A stretch of DNA of 64,000 nucleotides. Source: CAG-791 sp963658405. Its GTDB lineage: Bacteria; Bacillota; Clostridia; Lachnospirales; Lachnospiraceae. The stretch lies in assembly GCA_963658405.1 (NCBI GenBank), contig CAVKQI010000003.1, positions 1-64,000 on the forward strand, given 5' to 3'. Below the pieces are notes generated by a model that was given only the letters and a program-made list of their open reading frames with translations, ran no database searches and was not told the origin of the DNA. This document shows positions 1 to 9,277 of this stretch, piece by piece. Each line of letters starts with the position of its first letter. The stretch's first letter is position 1. The position numbers were made by a program, and so were the translations under genes.

Positions 1-1801
1 TCATCCTTCCAGGCGGTCAGGGTCGTCTGATAATCTGCCAGAGCCAGCTCCGGTGCCCTGTCCTTATAATACGCCAGTGTATCCGGCATGCCAATAGTCA
101 TTGCCAGCATCAGCATGACCAGCCAGATCCCCAGGAAAAGGATGCCATATCCGGGAACATTCTGCAGCATCACCCGCAGCCGGAACCGGGAGAGGAATTT
201 CCACCGGGGAAGACGCATGGCTTTTTTGCGCCGGCTCTTTTTAAGGTCATGGCGAAGGAACTGCAGAGGCGTCGCCCGCAGCTGCACGGCAATGATCAGG
301 AAATTTACGACAAACATAAGGATCAGTGGAATGACCGTGGTCTTGATAAAGGCTTCCGATGAAAAGACCGTCACATAGGTGGGCAGGCTGTAGCTGTTGT
401 AGTACATACCCACCACAATATCCTTAAAGACCGTATAGCCCAATAGATTGCCGATCACGGCAGAGAGAAAAGTCACCAGCATGGGGCACGTCATGTAATG
501 CCGCAGCAGCTCGCCTCTGGTATAACCCGAAGCCCGCAGGGTACCGATGACGGAGGCTTCCTTTTGAATCGTATTACTGATGGTCACCGCAAAGACAAAG
601 GCCAGCACCGCGATCAGGATATAAAGGAGCACGCCGCCCATGGCCTCATCGCTTCCCATGTCATCCACGGTAAACTGCACCGCATTGTTGGCATAGACCG
701 GCAGATAACTCTTCAGCTCATTATCGGCTGCCAGAGCCTGGGTGACGATCACCTTGGTGGTCTCGTCGGACCAGCTTTTTTTGTCCGCATCTGCGGCAGG
801 CGCGTTGGCGGCGCCGCTTCCCGCCTTCTCTGTATAACGGAAGGCATAATTGTAGTGCACGGCGCTGTCCAGTTTTTCAAAGCCTTCCTGCGTCAGAAGC
901 CCCACATCAAAATTGATGGCATCGAACATGATCTCCGTGTTCTTTTCAAATAAGGTGCTGTAGTCCACATTGGCCACCAGACCGGTGATGGTGAATTTCT
1001 CTCCTCCGGCGGTCAGCGTATCTCCCACGGAAAGCCCCACGTTGTCAGCATGCATGCGATCTATGGCGATCTCATTTTCATCGGATGGTAATCTCCCTTC
1101 CATGACGCAGGGCAGGTTCATCCGCTCCCGCAGGGCATAGACGCGGATCTTTCCCTGATCCGTCTTAGCATCGCCCCCGATCTTTTCCCGCTTTTCCGTC
1201 ACATCTTTATAGAAGTTTTCGCAGATGGTCAGGGTGTGGATCTGCGCATCCTTCTCCTCCAGGGAGAAACGATCCTTTATCTTATCGTACTGCTCTTCTA
1301 CTTCCGCCTGCGCTTTTTCGTATGCTTCCTCATAAATAGGCGCATAGGCATCCTGATAGGAGCCCAGCTGCTCTGTGAGCTGTTCCTCCACCTTTTCTCT
1401 GATTGTTTCTCAACTTCTTCCTGTGCTTTTTCGTATGCTTCCTCATAAATAGGCGCATAGGCATCCTGATAGGGGCCCAGCTGCTCTGCGAGCTGTTCCT
1501 TTACCTTTTCTCTGGCCTTCTGTTCATAATAGGAGAGCAGGTCCTCCTTTTCTCCGGACTCGATCGCGGAAAGCAGGTCCTGATCTGCCTCCTCCTTCAG
1601 CTCGAAATGCCCGTCCTCCAGCTGGTACTTTTCCACGCTCTCCTCTGCCGCCTTCAGCATACTGCCGTTAGCCACATACATGCCGGAGACAAAGCCGATG
1701 GTGAGGACCATAAATAAAGCAATCACAATATATTTTTTCCACTCTCCCGTCAGCTCCCGCAGTATCCGATGACGGAGGGGATTTCTTCTTTCTTTTTTCA
1801 C
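1..1801 (-). pseudogene. FtsX-type ABC transporter permease, frameshifted and cut by window edge
   Basis: Permease of a MacB/FtsX-type ABC transporter, partner of the ATPase encoded just upstream. The likely start is GTG at 1801, five bases after an AAAGGA ribosome binding site; an earlier in-frame TTG has no such site. The N-terminus has a basic tail, one membrane segment (YIVIALFMVLTIGFVSGM) and then a charged, Glu-rich coiled-coil region outside the membrane. Within that coil a stretch is tandemly duplicated with a 113-base offset (copies at about 1312 and 1425), so the frame shifts by one. The first frame stops at about 1298, while the second frame continues with EKAQAEVEEQYDKIKDRFSL and runs to the left edge with a further membrane segment (VMLMLAMTIG). 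This is a real frameshift, an assembly error or a length-variable site; the sequence alone cannot say which. Confidence 0.8.
1312..1540. repeat. 113-base tandem duplication inside the permease coiled coil
   Basis: Two nearly identical stretches begin at about 1312 and 1425 and share, for example, tatgcttcctcataaatagg. The 113-base offset is not a multiple of three, so the two copies lie in different reading frames of the permease. Differences between copies are few point changes (for example agcccag versus gggcccag), so the event looks recent. Confidence 0.9.
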
Positions 1802-1830
1802 AGCAGTCCTTTCTGTATATTCCAATACTT

Positions 1831-1962
1831 GCGCCGCTGCCTGTCGGCGTCAACGCGAAGGGAATTTCGCGCAGGCGAATTCTCCTCGAGCCCCCGAAGG
1901 ATGACGCTTGCGTCATCCTTCGAGTGAGACAGAAAAGCTATCAGGCTTTTCTGTCTCACTTG
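1831..1962. repeat. Mosaic hairpin element (modules A-B-C-D)
   Basis: Fills the gap between the ATPase stop codon and the ribosome binding site of the permease. Module A is degenerate (gccgctgcctgtcggcgtc); B is the gaatttcgcgcaggcgaattc hairpin; C is aggatgacgc-ttg-cgtcatcct; D is a 16-17 bp stem, agtgagacagaaaagc against its complement, around an ATC-containing loop. Same family as the elements at 14.7, 25.9, 27.5, 33.1, 49.2-49.9 and 51.9 kb. Confidence 0.85.
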
Positions 1963-2673
1963 TTACCAATCCAGCTGCGCTGCCGGGATCCTGCATTCAT
2001 TAAAGTCATTGTGGCGCACCAGGCCGTCCCGGAGGCGGATGCAGTGGTCGGCCATCTGCCGGATTGCCTCATTGTGCGTCACCATGATCACGGTATTGCC
2101 GTACTGCCGGTTGACCTTTTCAATGAGCTCCAGAATTTCCTTACTGGTCTTATAATCCAGCGCGCCGGTGGGCTCATCGCAAAGGAGCAGATCCGGATTC
2201 TTTACAATGGCGCGGCCGATGGAAACTCTCTGCTGCTGTCCGCCGGAGAGCTGGTTCGGCAGCTTGTAGCGATGCTCCCACAGTCCCAGTGTCCGCAGCA
2301 GCTCGTCCACCTCCAGAGGATCCTCGGAGAGATAGGCGCCCACTTCGATATTTTCCTTTACATTCAGATTGCCGATGAGATTGTACATCTGGAATACGTA
2401 TCCTAAGTGTCGTCTGCGGTACAGGGTCAGCGTCTTCTCATCCATGCTTTCCAATAGATCTCCGTTTATGGAGATCTGACCGCTGTCCGCTCCGTCAATG
2501 CCGCCGATAATATTTAAAAGGGTCGACTTTCCGGAGCCGGAAGGCCCTAAGAGGACGCAGAACTCTCCCTTCTTCACGTCAAAGGAAAGTCCCCGCAGCA
2601 CCTCCTGTCTGGTCTCTCCCTCTCCAAAGCTTTTCTTTAAATCCCGAATCTGCAAAAAATACTGTTCGCTCAT
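1963..2673 (-). CDS. ABC transporter ATP-binding protein (MacB/LolD type)
   Basis: ATPase that powers the FtsX-type permease encoded downstream; such pairs in Bacillota handle antimicrobial peptides, lipids or unknown hydrophobic substrates. The 236-residue chain is a single nucleotide-binding domain of normal length. Visible motifs are Walker A GPSGSGKST (about residue 43), the Q-loop in YVFQMYNLIG, the signature LSGGQQQR, Walker B LLLCDEPTGALD and the switch histidine in VMVTHN. The ATG at 2673 follows GAGAGGGAGA. A promoter and palindrome lie upstream at 2743-2796, and no regulator gene is adjacent inside the window. Substrate cannot be inferred. Confidence 0.93.
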   Translation of the reverse strand: MSEQYFLQIRDLKKSFGEGETRQEVLRGLSFDVKKGEFCVLLGPSGSGKSTLLNIIGGIDGADSGQISINGDLLESMDEKTLTLYRRRHLGYVFQMYNLIGNLNVKENIEVGAYLSEDPLEVDELLRTLGLWEHRYKLPNQLSGGQQQRVSIGRAIVKNPDLLLCDEPTGALDYKTSKEILELIEKVNRQYGNTVIMVTHNEAIRQMADHCIRLRDGLVRHNDFNECRIPAAQLDW

Positions 2674-2742
2674 TCTCCCTCTCTTTCTGTATGATTGACT
2701 TCTGTTATTTTGTCAGCTGCATTTATGCTTATATCTATCATT

Positions 2743-2796
2743 GTTAGTTATAGCTAACTTTTTCCATAAAAATACCATATTCAGGATATTTGTCAA
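2743..2796 (-). promoter_or_regulatory. Promoter and palindromic operator of the FtsX-type ABC operon
   Basis: Reading on the minus strand, TTGACA (2791-2796) and TATTTT (2769-2774) are 16 bases apart. Just downstream of the -10 lies a 16-base near-perfect palindrome, GTTAGCTATAACTAAC (2743-2758, one mismatched pair), placed where a repressor would block initiation. Confidence 0.6.
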
Positions 2797-2961
2797 TCCA
2801 TATACCGTAAACCGGCGTACTTAATTACTTAATCTGTACAGGTTCTGGTATCTGCCTGGCAGGCGGCCAGAGTGCAGAGCGCCTCTAGCCAGAAACATCG
2901 GGGATCTGCGAAACTAATTCGAGACGAGTGAGTGCAGCATAGATACTTATAATGCATCCAT

Positions 2962-4866
2962 TCAGGATGCCTGGTTCTCGTCGAACTGGCTGTTGTAGAG
3001 GTCGGCATAGAAGCCGTTCTTTTCCATCAGTTCCTCATGCTTGCCGCTCTCGATGACATCGCCGTCCTTTAATACCAGGATCAGGTCCGCGTTCTTGATG
3101 GTAGAGAGTCTGTGGGCGATGACAAAGGATGTCCGATTTTCCATCAGCTTATCCATGGCATCCTGGATCAGCAGCTCCGTTCTGGTATCCACGGAGGAAG
3201 TAGCCTCATCCAGGATCAGCATGGGTCTGTCCGCGATCATGGCTCTGGCGATGGTCAGCTGCTGCTTCTGGCCCTGGGACAGGGTCATCTGCTCATTGAG
3301 CATGGTGTCGTAGCCATCCGGCAGCGTGCCGATGAAATAATCCAGACCTGCAGCCTTGCAGGCTTCCTGCATCTGTTCCTCGGTGACGTTCGGTGTGCTG
3401 TAGATCAGATTCTCCCTGATGGTACCTTCAAAGAGCCAGGTATCCTGCAGCACCATACAGAACTGGGAGCGCACCGCCTCTCTTCTGATCTGATCGGTGG
3501 GAATGCCGTCGATACTGATCTGACCGCCCTGCACCTCAAAGAAGCGCATGAGCAGATTTACCAGTGTCGTCTTGCCGGCGCCGGTGGGACCGACGATGGC
3601 AATCTTCTGGCCCGGCTTTGCCTGGGCACTGAAATCGTGGATGATGACCTTCTCCGGGTCATAGCCGAACCTTACATGATCAAAGGTCACCTCGCCCTTT
3701 ACATCCGTAAGCGCCGCTGTCTTGTCCTTCTCTTCTGGCATCTCCTCAGCCTCCAGGAATTCAAAGACACGCTCGCCTGCTGCGGCGGCCTGCTGCAGGG
3801 ACTGGATGACCTCGGTCAGCTGGGTCAGAGGCTGGGTAAAGTAATTGATATACATAAGGAATGCCACGATGGCACCAAAGGTGATCTGGTGACTTAATAC
3901 GAGGGATCCGCCTACCACGCAGACAGCCACATAGCCAAGACTGCCTACCAAACTCATCAGCGGCATCATCAGGCCGGAAAGGCACTGTGCCATAAAGCCG
4001 CTGTGACGAAGATCATTGTTGAGTTCATCAAACTTTTCCTGCGCTGCCCTGGTGCCGTTGAAGGCCTTGACGACGGTATGTCCGCTGAAGACTTCCTCGA
4101 TATGTCCGTTGATCTCGCCGATGCATTTCTGCTGTCTGCTGAAATACTTCTGGCTTCTCATCATAATGAGGAAGATGACCGCAAATCCCAGAATGGATGC
4201 GCCCACTGCCGCCAGAGTCATCAGACCGCTGGTCACGATCATCAGCACAAGGCTTCCCACGAACATGATCAGTGAGGAGATCAGGGTCGCAATACTCTGG
4301 TTCATGGTGCCGCTGATGGTATCCACATCGTTGGTCACACGGGAAAGGGTGTCGCCGATGGTCTTATCGTTATAGAAAGACATGGGAAGACGGTTGATCT
4401 TATGAGAGATATCATCCCTGAGTCTCTGGGAAAAACGGAGCGTGATCTCTGCCATGATCCAGCCCTGAGCCGCAGAGAGGATCGCACTGAGCACATATAA
4501 CCCGATCAGAAAGAAGCCGATCCTGCTCACGCCGGCCAGGTCCATGGAGGCATCCGCCTTCATTCCTGCCGTGATCGTATTGGTCAAGGATGAGAGCAGT
4601 CCCGGGGAGACCAGGGAAATCACTGTGCCTGCTCCGGAAAAGATCACCGCAATCACCAGCAGCGGAATGGAATTTTTGCCGTAGAGAAAGATCTTCTTCC
4701 AGGTTCCCATCAGATCCTTGGGCTTGCCGGAATTTCCGCCTTCGGCCTCTCCTTCTCCCGGTCCTTTTACTTTTTTGCGTCTTGCTTCCTCGAAAGCCTT
4801 CCTTCTGGCTTCTCTGGCCGCCTCTCTGGCCTCTGCTCTGGCTTTTTTCTTATTTTCATTTTCCAT
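2962..4866 (-). CDS. Heterodimeric ABC exporter, subunit with complete ATP site motifs
   Basis: Half-transporter of an MDR-type exporter: one transmembrane domain plus one nucleotide-binding domain. The N-terminus has an unusual cytoplasmic extension of about 45 residues rich in Ala, Arg, Glu and Lys, then six predicted membrane helices, then an ATPase with Walker A GPTGAGKTT, signature LSQGQKQQ, Walker B MLILDEATSSVD with the catalytic Glu, and the switch His in IAHRLST. The partner subunit lies immediately upstream and its TAA stop shares one base with this ATG, so translation is probably coupled. Together they should form one asymmetric exporter. The substrate (drug, lipid or peptide) is not shown by the sequence. 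Confidence 0.93.
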   Translation of the reverse strand: MENENKKKARAEAREAAREARRKAFEEARRKKVKGPGEGEAEGGNSGKPKDLMGTWKKIFLYGKNSIPLLVIAVIFSGAGTVISLVSPGLLSSLTNTITAGMKADASMDLAGVSRIGFFLIGLYVLSAILSAAQGWIMAEITLRFSQRLRDDISHKINRLPMSFYNDKTIGDTLSRVTNDVDTISGTMNQSIATLISSLIMFVGSLVLMIVTSGLMTLAAVGASILGFAVIFLIMMRSQKYFSRQQKCIGEINGHIEEVFSGHTVVKAFNGTRAAQEKFDELNNDLRHSGFMAQCLSGLMMPLMSLVGSLGYVAVCVVGGSLVLSHQITFGAIVAFLMYINYFTQPLTQLTEVIQSLQQAAAAGERVFEFLEAEEMPEEKDKTAALTDVKGEVTFDHVRFGYDPEKVIIHDFSAQAKPGQKIAIVGPTGAGKTTLVNLLMRFFEVQGGQISIDGIPTDQIRREAVRSQFCMVLQDTWLFEGTIRENLIYSTPNVTEEQMQEACKAAGLDYFIGTLPDGYDTMLNEQMTLSQGQKQQLTIARAMIADRPMLILDEATSSVDTRTELLIQDAMDKLMENRTSFVIAHRLSTIKNADLILVLKDGDVIESGKHEELMEKNGFYADLYNSQFDENQAS

Positions 4867-6623
4867 TATGCAAGTTCCTCCCTGGAGAGCTGAGAAAGTG
4901 CGATCTCTCTGTAGACCTCGCAGTTCTCCAGCAATTCTTCGTGTTTGCCTATGCCGGCCACTTTACCTTTGTCCAGAACCACGATCCTGTCAGCGTCCCG
5001 GATCGTGCCGATGCGCTGTGCCACGATGATCTTGGTGGCATCGCCGCATTTCTCGGAAAGTGCCTTTCGCAGTGCCTTATCCGTCTTATAATCCAGTGCG
5101 GAGAAGGAATCATCAAAGATCAGGATCTCCGGCTTGCCCGCAATGGCTCTGGCAATGGACATTCTCTGCTTCTGGCCGCCGGAGAAGTTGGATCCTCCCT
5201 GTGCTACCGCCGCATTGCTGCCCTCTTCCTGCGCATCAATAAACTCACTGGCCTGGGCGATATCCAGGGCCTCCTTTAACGCTTCCGGTGAAAGATCACC
5301 CTTGCCGTGATTGCCGTAGGAAATATTGGAGGCAATGGTTCCGCCGAACAGGAAAGTCTTCTGGGGCACATAGCCGATCTTATCCCGCAGGGCATTCTGC
5401 TCATAGTCCTTTACATCTACACCGTCTACCAGGACCTTACCTTCCGTCACATCATAAAACCGGGGAATCAGATTCACCACGGAACTCTTGCCGCAGCCGA
5501 TGGCGCCGATCAACGCCACGGTCTCACCTCTGCCTGCCGTAAAGGAAATATCTCTGAGCACATAATCCTCTGCACCGGGATACTTAAAGGAGACCTGATC
5601 GAAGACGATCTCGCCCTTCTTTCCGTCCTTTCCTTCGGTGACATCGCCGTCCCTGATGGCTGCCTTCATATCCAGCACCTCCTGGATACGTCTGGCAGAA
5701 ACTGCTGCCTTAGGGGTGATCATAAAGATCATGACCAGCATCATGAAGGCCATGACGATCTGGGATGCATACTGGGAAAAGACCATCATATCGGAAAAGA
5801 TCTGCAGCTTGTCGCCGGCAGCCGCCTCACTGATGAGCAGAGCGCCGATCCAGTAAATAGACAGCGACAGTCCGCTCATGATCAGGGAGATACCGGGCGA
5901 CATCAGAGACATGATTCTCTGGGTGGAAAGGTTCATTTCGGTCATGGTGTCGTTGACCTTCTTGAATTTATCTTCCTGGTAATGCTCTGCATTGTAGGCA
6001 CGTACTACGGAAAGGCCGTTCAGATTTTCTCTGGTGACCCGGTTCAGATCATCTGTCAGCTTCTGAATCTTTTCAAATCTGGGGATCACGATGGCCATGC
6101 AGCTGCCCACCAGCACCAGAAGCAGTACCACTGCCACAGCGGTGGAAAAGGTCCAGGCAGCTTTCTTGTGGTAGATCTTGATGATGGCCATGATCGCCAT
6201 GATGGGCGCCATGATCAGGAGCTGGAGTCCCATGGTGATCACCATCTGCACCTGGCTCACGTCATTGGTGGATCGGGTGATCAGGCTGGCTGTGGAAAAA
6301 TGACCGATCTCTTCCAGAGAGAAATCCTGCACTCTGGCAAAGACCTTTCTGCGAAGGTTAGCCGAAAAGGAGGTGGAAACGCTGGCAGAGCACAGGCTGG
6401 ACAGCACTGCCGTCACCAGGCTGGCCACTGCGCACAGCAGCATCAGCATACCCTCTTTCATGATCTGTCCCACGGTGCTTCCCTCTGTCTGCACCATGGT
6501 GGTGATGTGGGCCATATGTTCCGGCATGGCCAGATTGATGCCCACCTCCGCTATGACAAAAACCAGGGACAGCACCATCAGCAGCCATTCCCGTTTTCTC
6601 AGGTTCCCAAATAGTTTTAACAT
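4866..6623 (-). CDS. Heterodimeric ABC exporter, subunit with degenerate ATP site
   Basis: Second half-transporter of the pair. The start chosen is the ATG of MLKLFGNLRK at 6623, preceded by GAAGGAG; an upstream in-frame extension to 6716 has no homology-like character. Six membrane helices are followed by an ATPase with Walker A GAIGCGKSS and signature FSGGQKQR. Walker B reads ILIFDDSFSALD, so the catalytic Glu is replaced by Asp, and the switch His is replaced by Gln (IIVAQRIGTI). This is the pattern known from TM287/288-type and BmrC/D-type exporters, where one ATP site is non-catalytic. It therefore needs the neighbouring subunit to work. Confidence 0.93.
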   Translation of the reverse strand: MLKLFGNLRKREWLLMVLSLVFVIAEVGINLAMPEHMAHITTMVQTEGSTVGQIMKEGMLMLLCAVASLVTAVLSSLCSASVSTSFSANLRRKVFARVQDFSLEEIGHFSTASLITRSTNDVSQVQMVITMGLQLLIMAPIMAIMAIIKIYHKKAAWTFSTAVAVVLLLVLVGSCMAIVIPRFEKIQKLTDDLNRVTRENLNGLSVVRAYNAEHYQEDKFKKVNDTMTEMNLSTQRIMSLMSPGISLIMSGLSLSIYWIGALLISEAAAGDKLQIFSDMMVFSQYASQIVMAFMMLVMIFMITPKAAVSARRIQEVLDMKAAIRDGDVTEGKDGKKGEIVFDQVSFKYPGAEDYVLRDISFTAGRGETVALIGAIGCGKSSVVNLIPRFYDVTEGKVLVDGVDVKDYEQNALRDKIGYVPQKTFLFGGTIASNISYGNHGKGDLSPEALKEALDIAQASEFIDAQEEGSNAAVAQGGSNFSGGQKQRMSIARAIAGKPEILIFDDSFSALDYKTDKALRKALSEKCGDATKIIVAQRIGTIRDADRIVVLDKGKVAGIGKHEELLENCEVYREIALSQLSREELA

Positions 6624-6965
6624 TCTTTCCTTGCTCCTTCTTTTTACTCTGAAAGTGTTGCCGGGCGGCCGGACAGACCGCGTGCCTGTACGAGAGGATG
6701 GCTGGGCATTTGGCAACCAGTCCTGTATGAGTACGTAGATTGCTCCGCACGCTGCGCTCCCGCAGGCGATTCTGCGTCAGGAGAATCCTCTTCCCCTGAT
6801 ACCTTTATCATTATACACGCTCCTTCTCAAAAAAACAGTTCTTACAAAAGCGCTTCCTTATTCTCGCACAGCCTCCGTCCCCAAACCGTAACAGACACAG
6901 AAAGCATGGCTGCCCGCAGGCCACCTGCAGCAGCCGCGAACAGCCAAAACATTGCCCTGCCTGCA
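6624..6965. other. Intergenic region with exporter promoter and a degenerate hairpin element
   Basis: A TATAAT box on the minus strand (6810-6815) probably belongs to the exporter operon; its -35 is weak. Between it and the start codon, 6738-6790 resembles a decayed copy of the mosaic hairpin family (module B-like cgcaggcgattctgcg followed by aggagaatcctc). No clear terminator was found for the MerR gene that ends at 6966. Confidence 0.4.
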
Positions 6966-7703
6966 TCACGTGACCTCGATCCAGGCCCGGTAATATTCGT
7001 AGCGCTTTCCCGCTTCACTTCCCATCATCAGATACCGTCCGATCACCGTCCCCGGCCGCAGTCCCATGCTGCGCACCCGCGTCAGGGTATCCTGCAGATC
7101 ATTCTCCTCCGGATCCTCACTTCCGGCTTTCAGGAGAAACTCCAGATATTTCCCGGTATCCTTCCTTTGCCAGATCACCTCTGCATCGCTGTCTGCAAGA
7201 AAGATCCCTCTCTCTGCCTGCCCATGATGCGGACCGCCGATCCACAGGCAGATATCATACGTATTCTCTAAAGAGGCCTGGATGGAGGAAAGATCAAAGG
7301 GATCCCGGCAGCAGAAGGCAATGTCCGGCACAGATTCTCTTAAGGGGCTCTCCCGCAGACTCCGTATCCTGCGGATCATTTCCTTTTGCCTTTCCAGCCT
7401 GGCGAGAATCTCCTGCGTCCTGCGCAGCTGCTCCTGCAGTGTTTTCTCCTGCTCATCGTAACAGTTTTCTATGGCATCAATGTCGTCATGGATCAGTTTC
7501 CGGATTTCCTTCACCGGAATGTGCATTTCCCGGTAGAATACGATCTCCCATACATTCATGATATCGGCCAGAGAAAACAGACGATATTGATTCTCCTGAT
7601 TTCTCTGAGTCTCAAAAAGTCCCTCCTTTTCCCAGTAATGGAGGGTAGAGACGGGCAATTTATACAAAGTGGCTACTTCATGGATATTTTTATAGAAATT
7701 CAT
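6966..7703 (-). CDS. MerR-family transcriptional regulator with C-terminal effector domain
   Basis: DNA-binding regulator. The N-terminal winged helix-turn-helix starts FYKNIHEVATLYKLPVSTLH, is followed by YWEKEGLF typical of the MerR family, then by a coiled coil (about residues 75-120) for dimerisation. The remaining 120 residues look like a ligand-binding domain of the BmrR/GyrI kind, although the match is only by length and position. The start is taken at the second Met (MNFYKN) at 7703. It is divergent from a MATE pump and the shared gap carries a perfect palindrome inside an over-long promoter spacer, so it probably activates the pump when it binds a drug-like ligand. Confidence 0.85.
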   Translation of the reverse strand: MNFYKNIHEVATLYKLPVSTLHYWEKEGLFETQRNQENQYRLFSLADIMNVWEIVFYREMHIPVKEIRKLIHDDIDAIENCYDEQEKTLQEQLRRTQEILARLERQKEMIRRIRSLRESPLRESVPDIAFCCRDPFDLSSIQASLENTYDICLWIGGPHHGQAERGIFLADSDAEVIWQRKDTGKYLEFLLKAGSEDPEENDLQDTLTRVRSMGLRPGTVIGRYLMMGSEAGKRYEYYRAWIEVT

Positions 7704-7717
7704 GTGCATGTTTTTCC

Positions 7718-7749
7718 TTTACTATAAAGTTACTTTATAGTTTATACTA
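7718..7749 (+). promoter_or_regulatory. MerR-type promoter and operator for the MATE gene
   Basis: On the plus strand TTTACT (7718-7723) and TATACT (7744-7749) are separated by 20 bases. The spacer holds a perfect 21-base palindrome, actataaagt-t-actttatagt (7721-7741). A spacer longer than 17 bases with the operator inside it is the hallmark of MerR-activated promoters. Confidence 0.75.
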
Positions 7750-7850
7750 AGCAATGTTTCACTGCAAGAAAGTATGCAGGCTGGCGGCAGACAGGAATCG
7801 GAAATTTCCGTCGCTTCTTCGCCGCTTTGCTGCTCAGAAATGAGGTATCT

Positions 7851-9176
7851 ATGAACCTTCTCAAAGACAACATCCGCAAACTTTATTTTCGTTTTCTGAT
7901 CCCTGCCCTGGGCAGTGCCATGGTGATGTCCATTTATACCATGACCGATGCCATCGTCATCGGCAAAGGCGTGGGGGCTGACGGTCTCTCCGGTCTTAAC
8001 CTGACCACGCCGCCCATCAGCTTTATTTTTTCCATGGGCATCCTTTTCGGTGTAGGAGCTGCCGTACATATGAATGTGCACCGGGGCGCCGGCAACCACA
8101 AGCGGGCGAATCAGATCTTCACTCTGTCTCTGGCGGCCCTTTCGGTGGTATGCGTGATCCTGTGGATTCTTTTCCTTCTCTTTTCGGAAAATATCCTGCG
8201 CTTTATGGGCGCCAATGACACACTGCTTCCCTATTCCATGGGATACATGCACTATATCGTGCTCTTTTTCCCCTTTGCCATCTTCTCCAACTTTCTCTCT
8301 ATCCTGGTGCGGGCAGACGGGGATCCGAACCGGGCCATGGCAGCGGTCATGTCCGGCGGTGTGCTGAATGTCATCCTGGACATTCTCTTTGTCTTTCCTT
8401 TTCAGTGGGGCATGGGCGGTGCTGCACTGGCTTCTGCCCTGGGCATGATCACCCAGTGCAGCATCAATATCACCCACTTTTTCACTGCCGGCAATACCAT
8501 GCGGTTAGAGCGCCCCTCCCATATACTCCATAACCTGGGCACCGTCGCCGCCAGCGGCATCTCCGGCTCTGTCAACGAGCTGGCCAATGCCATTACCGTC
8601 TTTCTCTTTAATATTCAGATGCTGCGCTATAACGGCAGCGACGCTCTGGCGGTCTACAGTGTCATCGCCAACTGCGCCATCCTGTTTAACTCCCTCTTTA
8701 CCGGCGTGGGACAGGCAGTACAACCCATCATCTCCACCAATCTGGGTGCAGGAGAAAAGCAGCGGATCCGTCAGGTATCACGGCTCGCTTACCTGACAGC
8801 AGGGGCTATGGGCATCGTCTTCGCCCTCCTGGGCATCCTTTTCCCCAGACAGATCTGCCGGGTTTTCCTGACCATGACTCCGTCCCTCGATACGGTGGCC
8901 GACTACGGACTTCGTCTGTATTTCCCGGCCTTTCTCATGATGGGTCTCAATGTGCTCTCCTGCTATTACCTGCAGTCCATCTTAAAGACCGGTGCCTCCC
9001 TGGCGGTCTCTCTTTGCCGCAACCTGGTACTCTCGAGCCTTTTCATTCTGCTGCTGCCTGTCCTTTTCGGCGGCGGTATTCTCTGGGGCATCATGCCGTT
9101 GGTGGAGCTTCTCACCATCCTGCTCTCCGTGACACTGGTGCGCAGAAGCGGAGGGACGACAGGCAGTCAAAAATAA
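7851..9176 (+). CDS. MATE family multidrug efflux transporter
   Basis: Cation-antiporting membrane pump of the multidrug and toxic compound extrusion family. The 441-residue chain has about twelve hydrophobic helices and the typical opening FLIPALGSAMVMSIYTMTDA followed by IVIGKGVGADGLSGLNL. Start is the ATG at 7851, preceded by GAGG; upstream in-frame ATG lacks a site. It is one of very few plus-strand genes here and is controlled by the divergent MerR gene. A strong terminator separates it from the convergent clpB. Substrate is unknown; closely related proteins in this phylum are annotated only as MATE. Confidence 0.93.
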   Translation: MNLLKDNIRKLYFRFLIPALGSAMVMSIYTMTDAIVIGKGVGADGLSGLNLTTPPISFIFSMGILFGVGAAVHMNVHRGAGNHKRANQIFTLSLAALSVVCVILWILFLLFSENILRFMGANDTLLPYSMGYMHYIVLFFPFAIFSNFLSILVRADGDPNRAMAAVMSGGVLNVILDILFVFPFQWGMGGAALASALGMITQCSINITHFFTAGNTMRLERPSHILHNLGTVAASGISGSVNELANAITVFLFNIQMLRYNGSDALAVYSVIANCAILFNSLFTGVGQAVQPIISTNLGAGEKQRIRQVSRLAYLTAGAMGIVFALLGILFPRQICRVFLTMTPSLDTVADYGLRLYFPAFLMMGLNVLSCYYLQSILKTGASLAVSLCRNLVLSSLFILLLPVLFGGGILWGIMPLVELLTILLSVTLVRRSGGTTGSQK

Positions 9177-9221
9177 ACGTATCTATTTATCCCGCATCTC
9201 GAATTTGCTTCGCAAATAAAC

Positions 9222-9271
9222 AAAAAAAGACTGTGTTTACGGATTTGTTTTCCGTAAACACAGTCTTTTTT
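9222..9271. terminator. Bidirectional terminator between the MATE gene and clpB
   Basis: A perfect stem of about 21 bp (gactgtgtttacgga and complement, flanked by A and T runs) with a 7-base loop at 9244-9250. It works in both directions for the two converging genes. Confidence 0.95.
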
Positions 9272-9277
9272 CTAATC

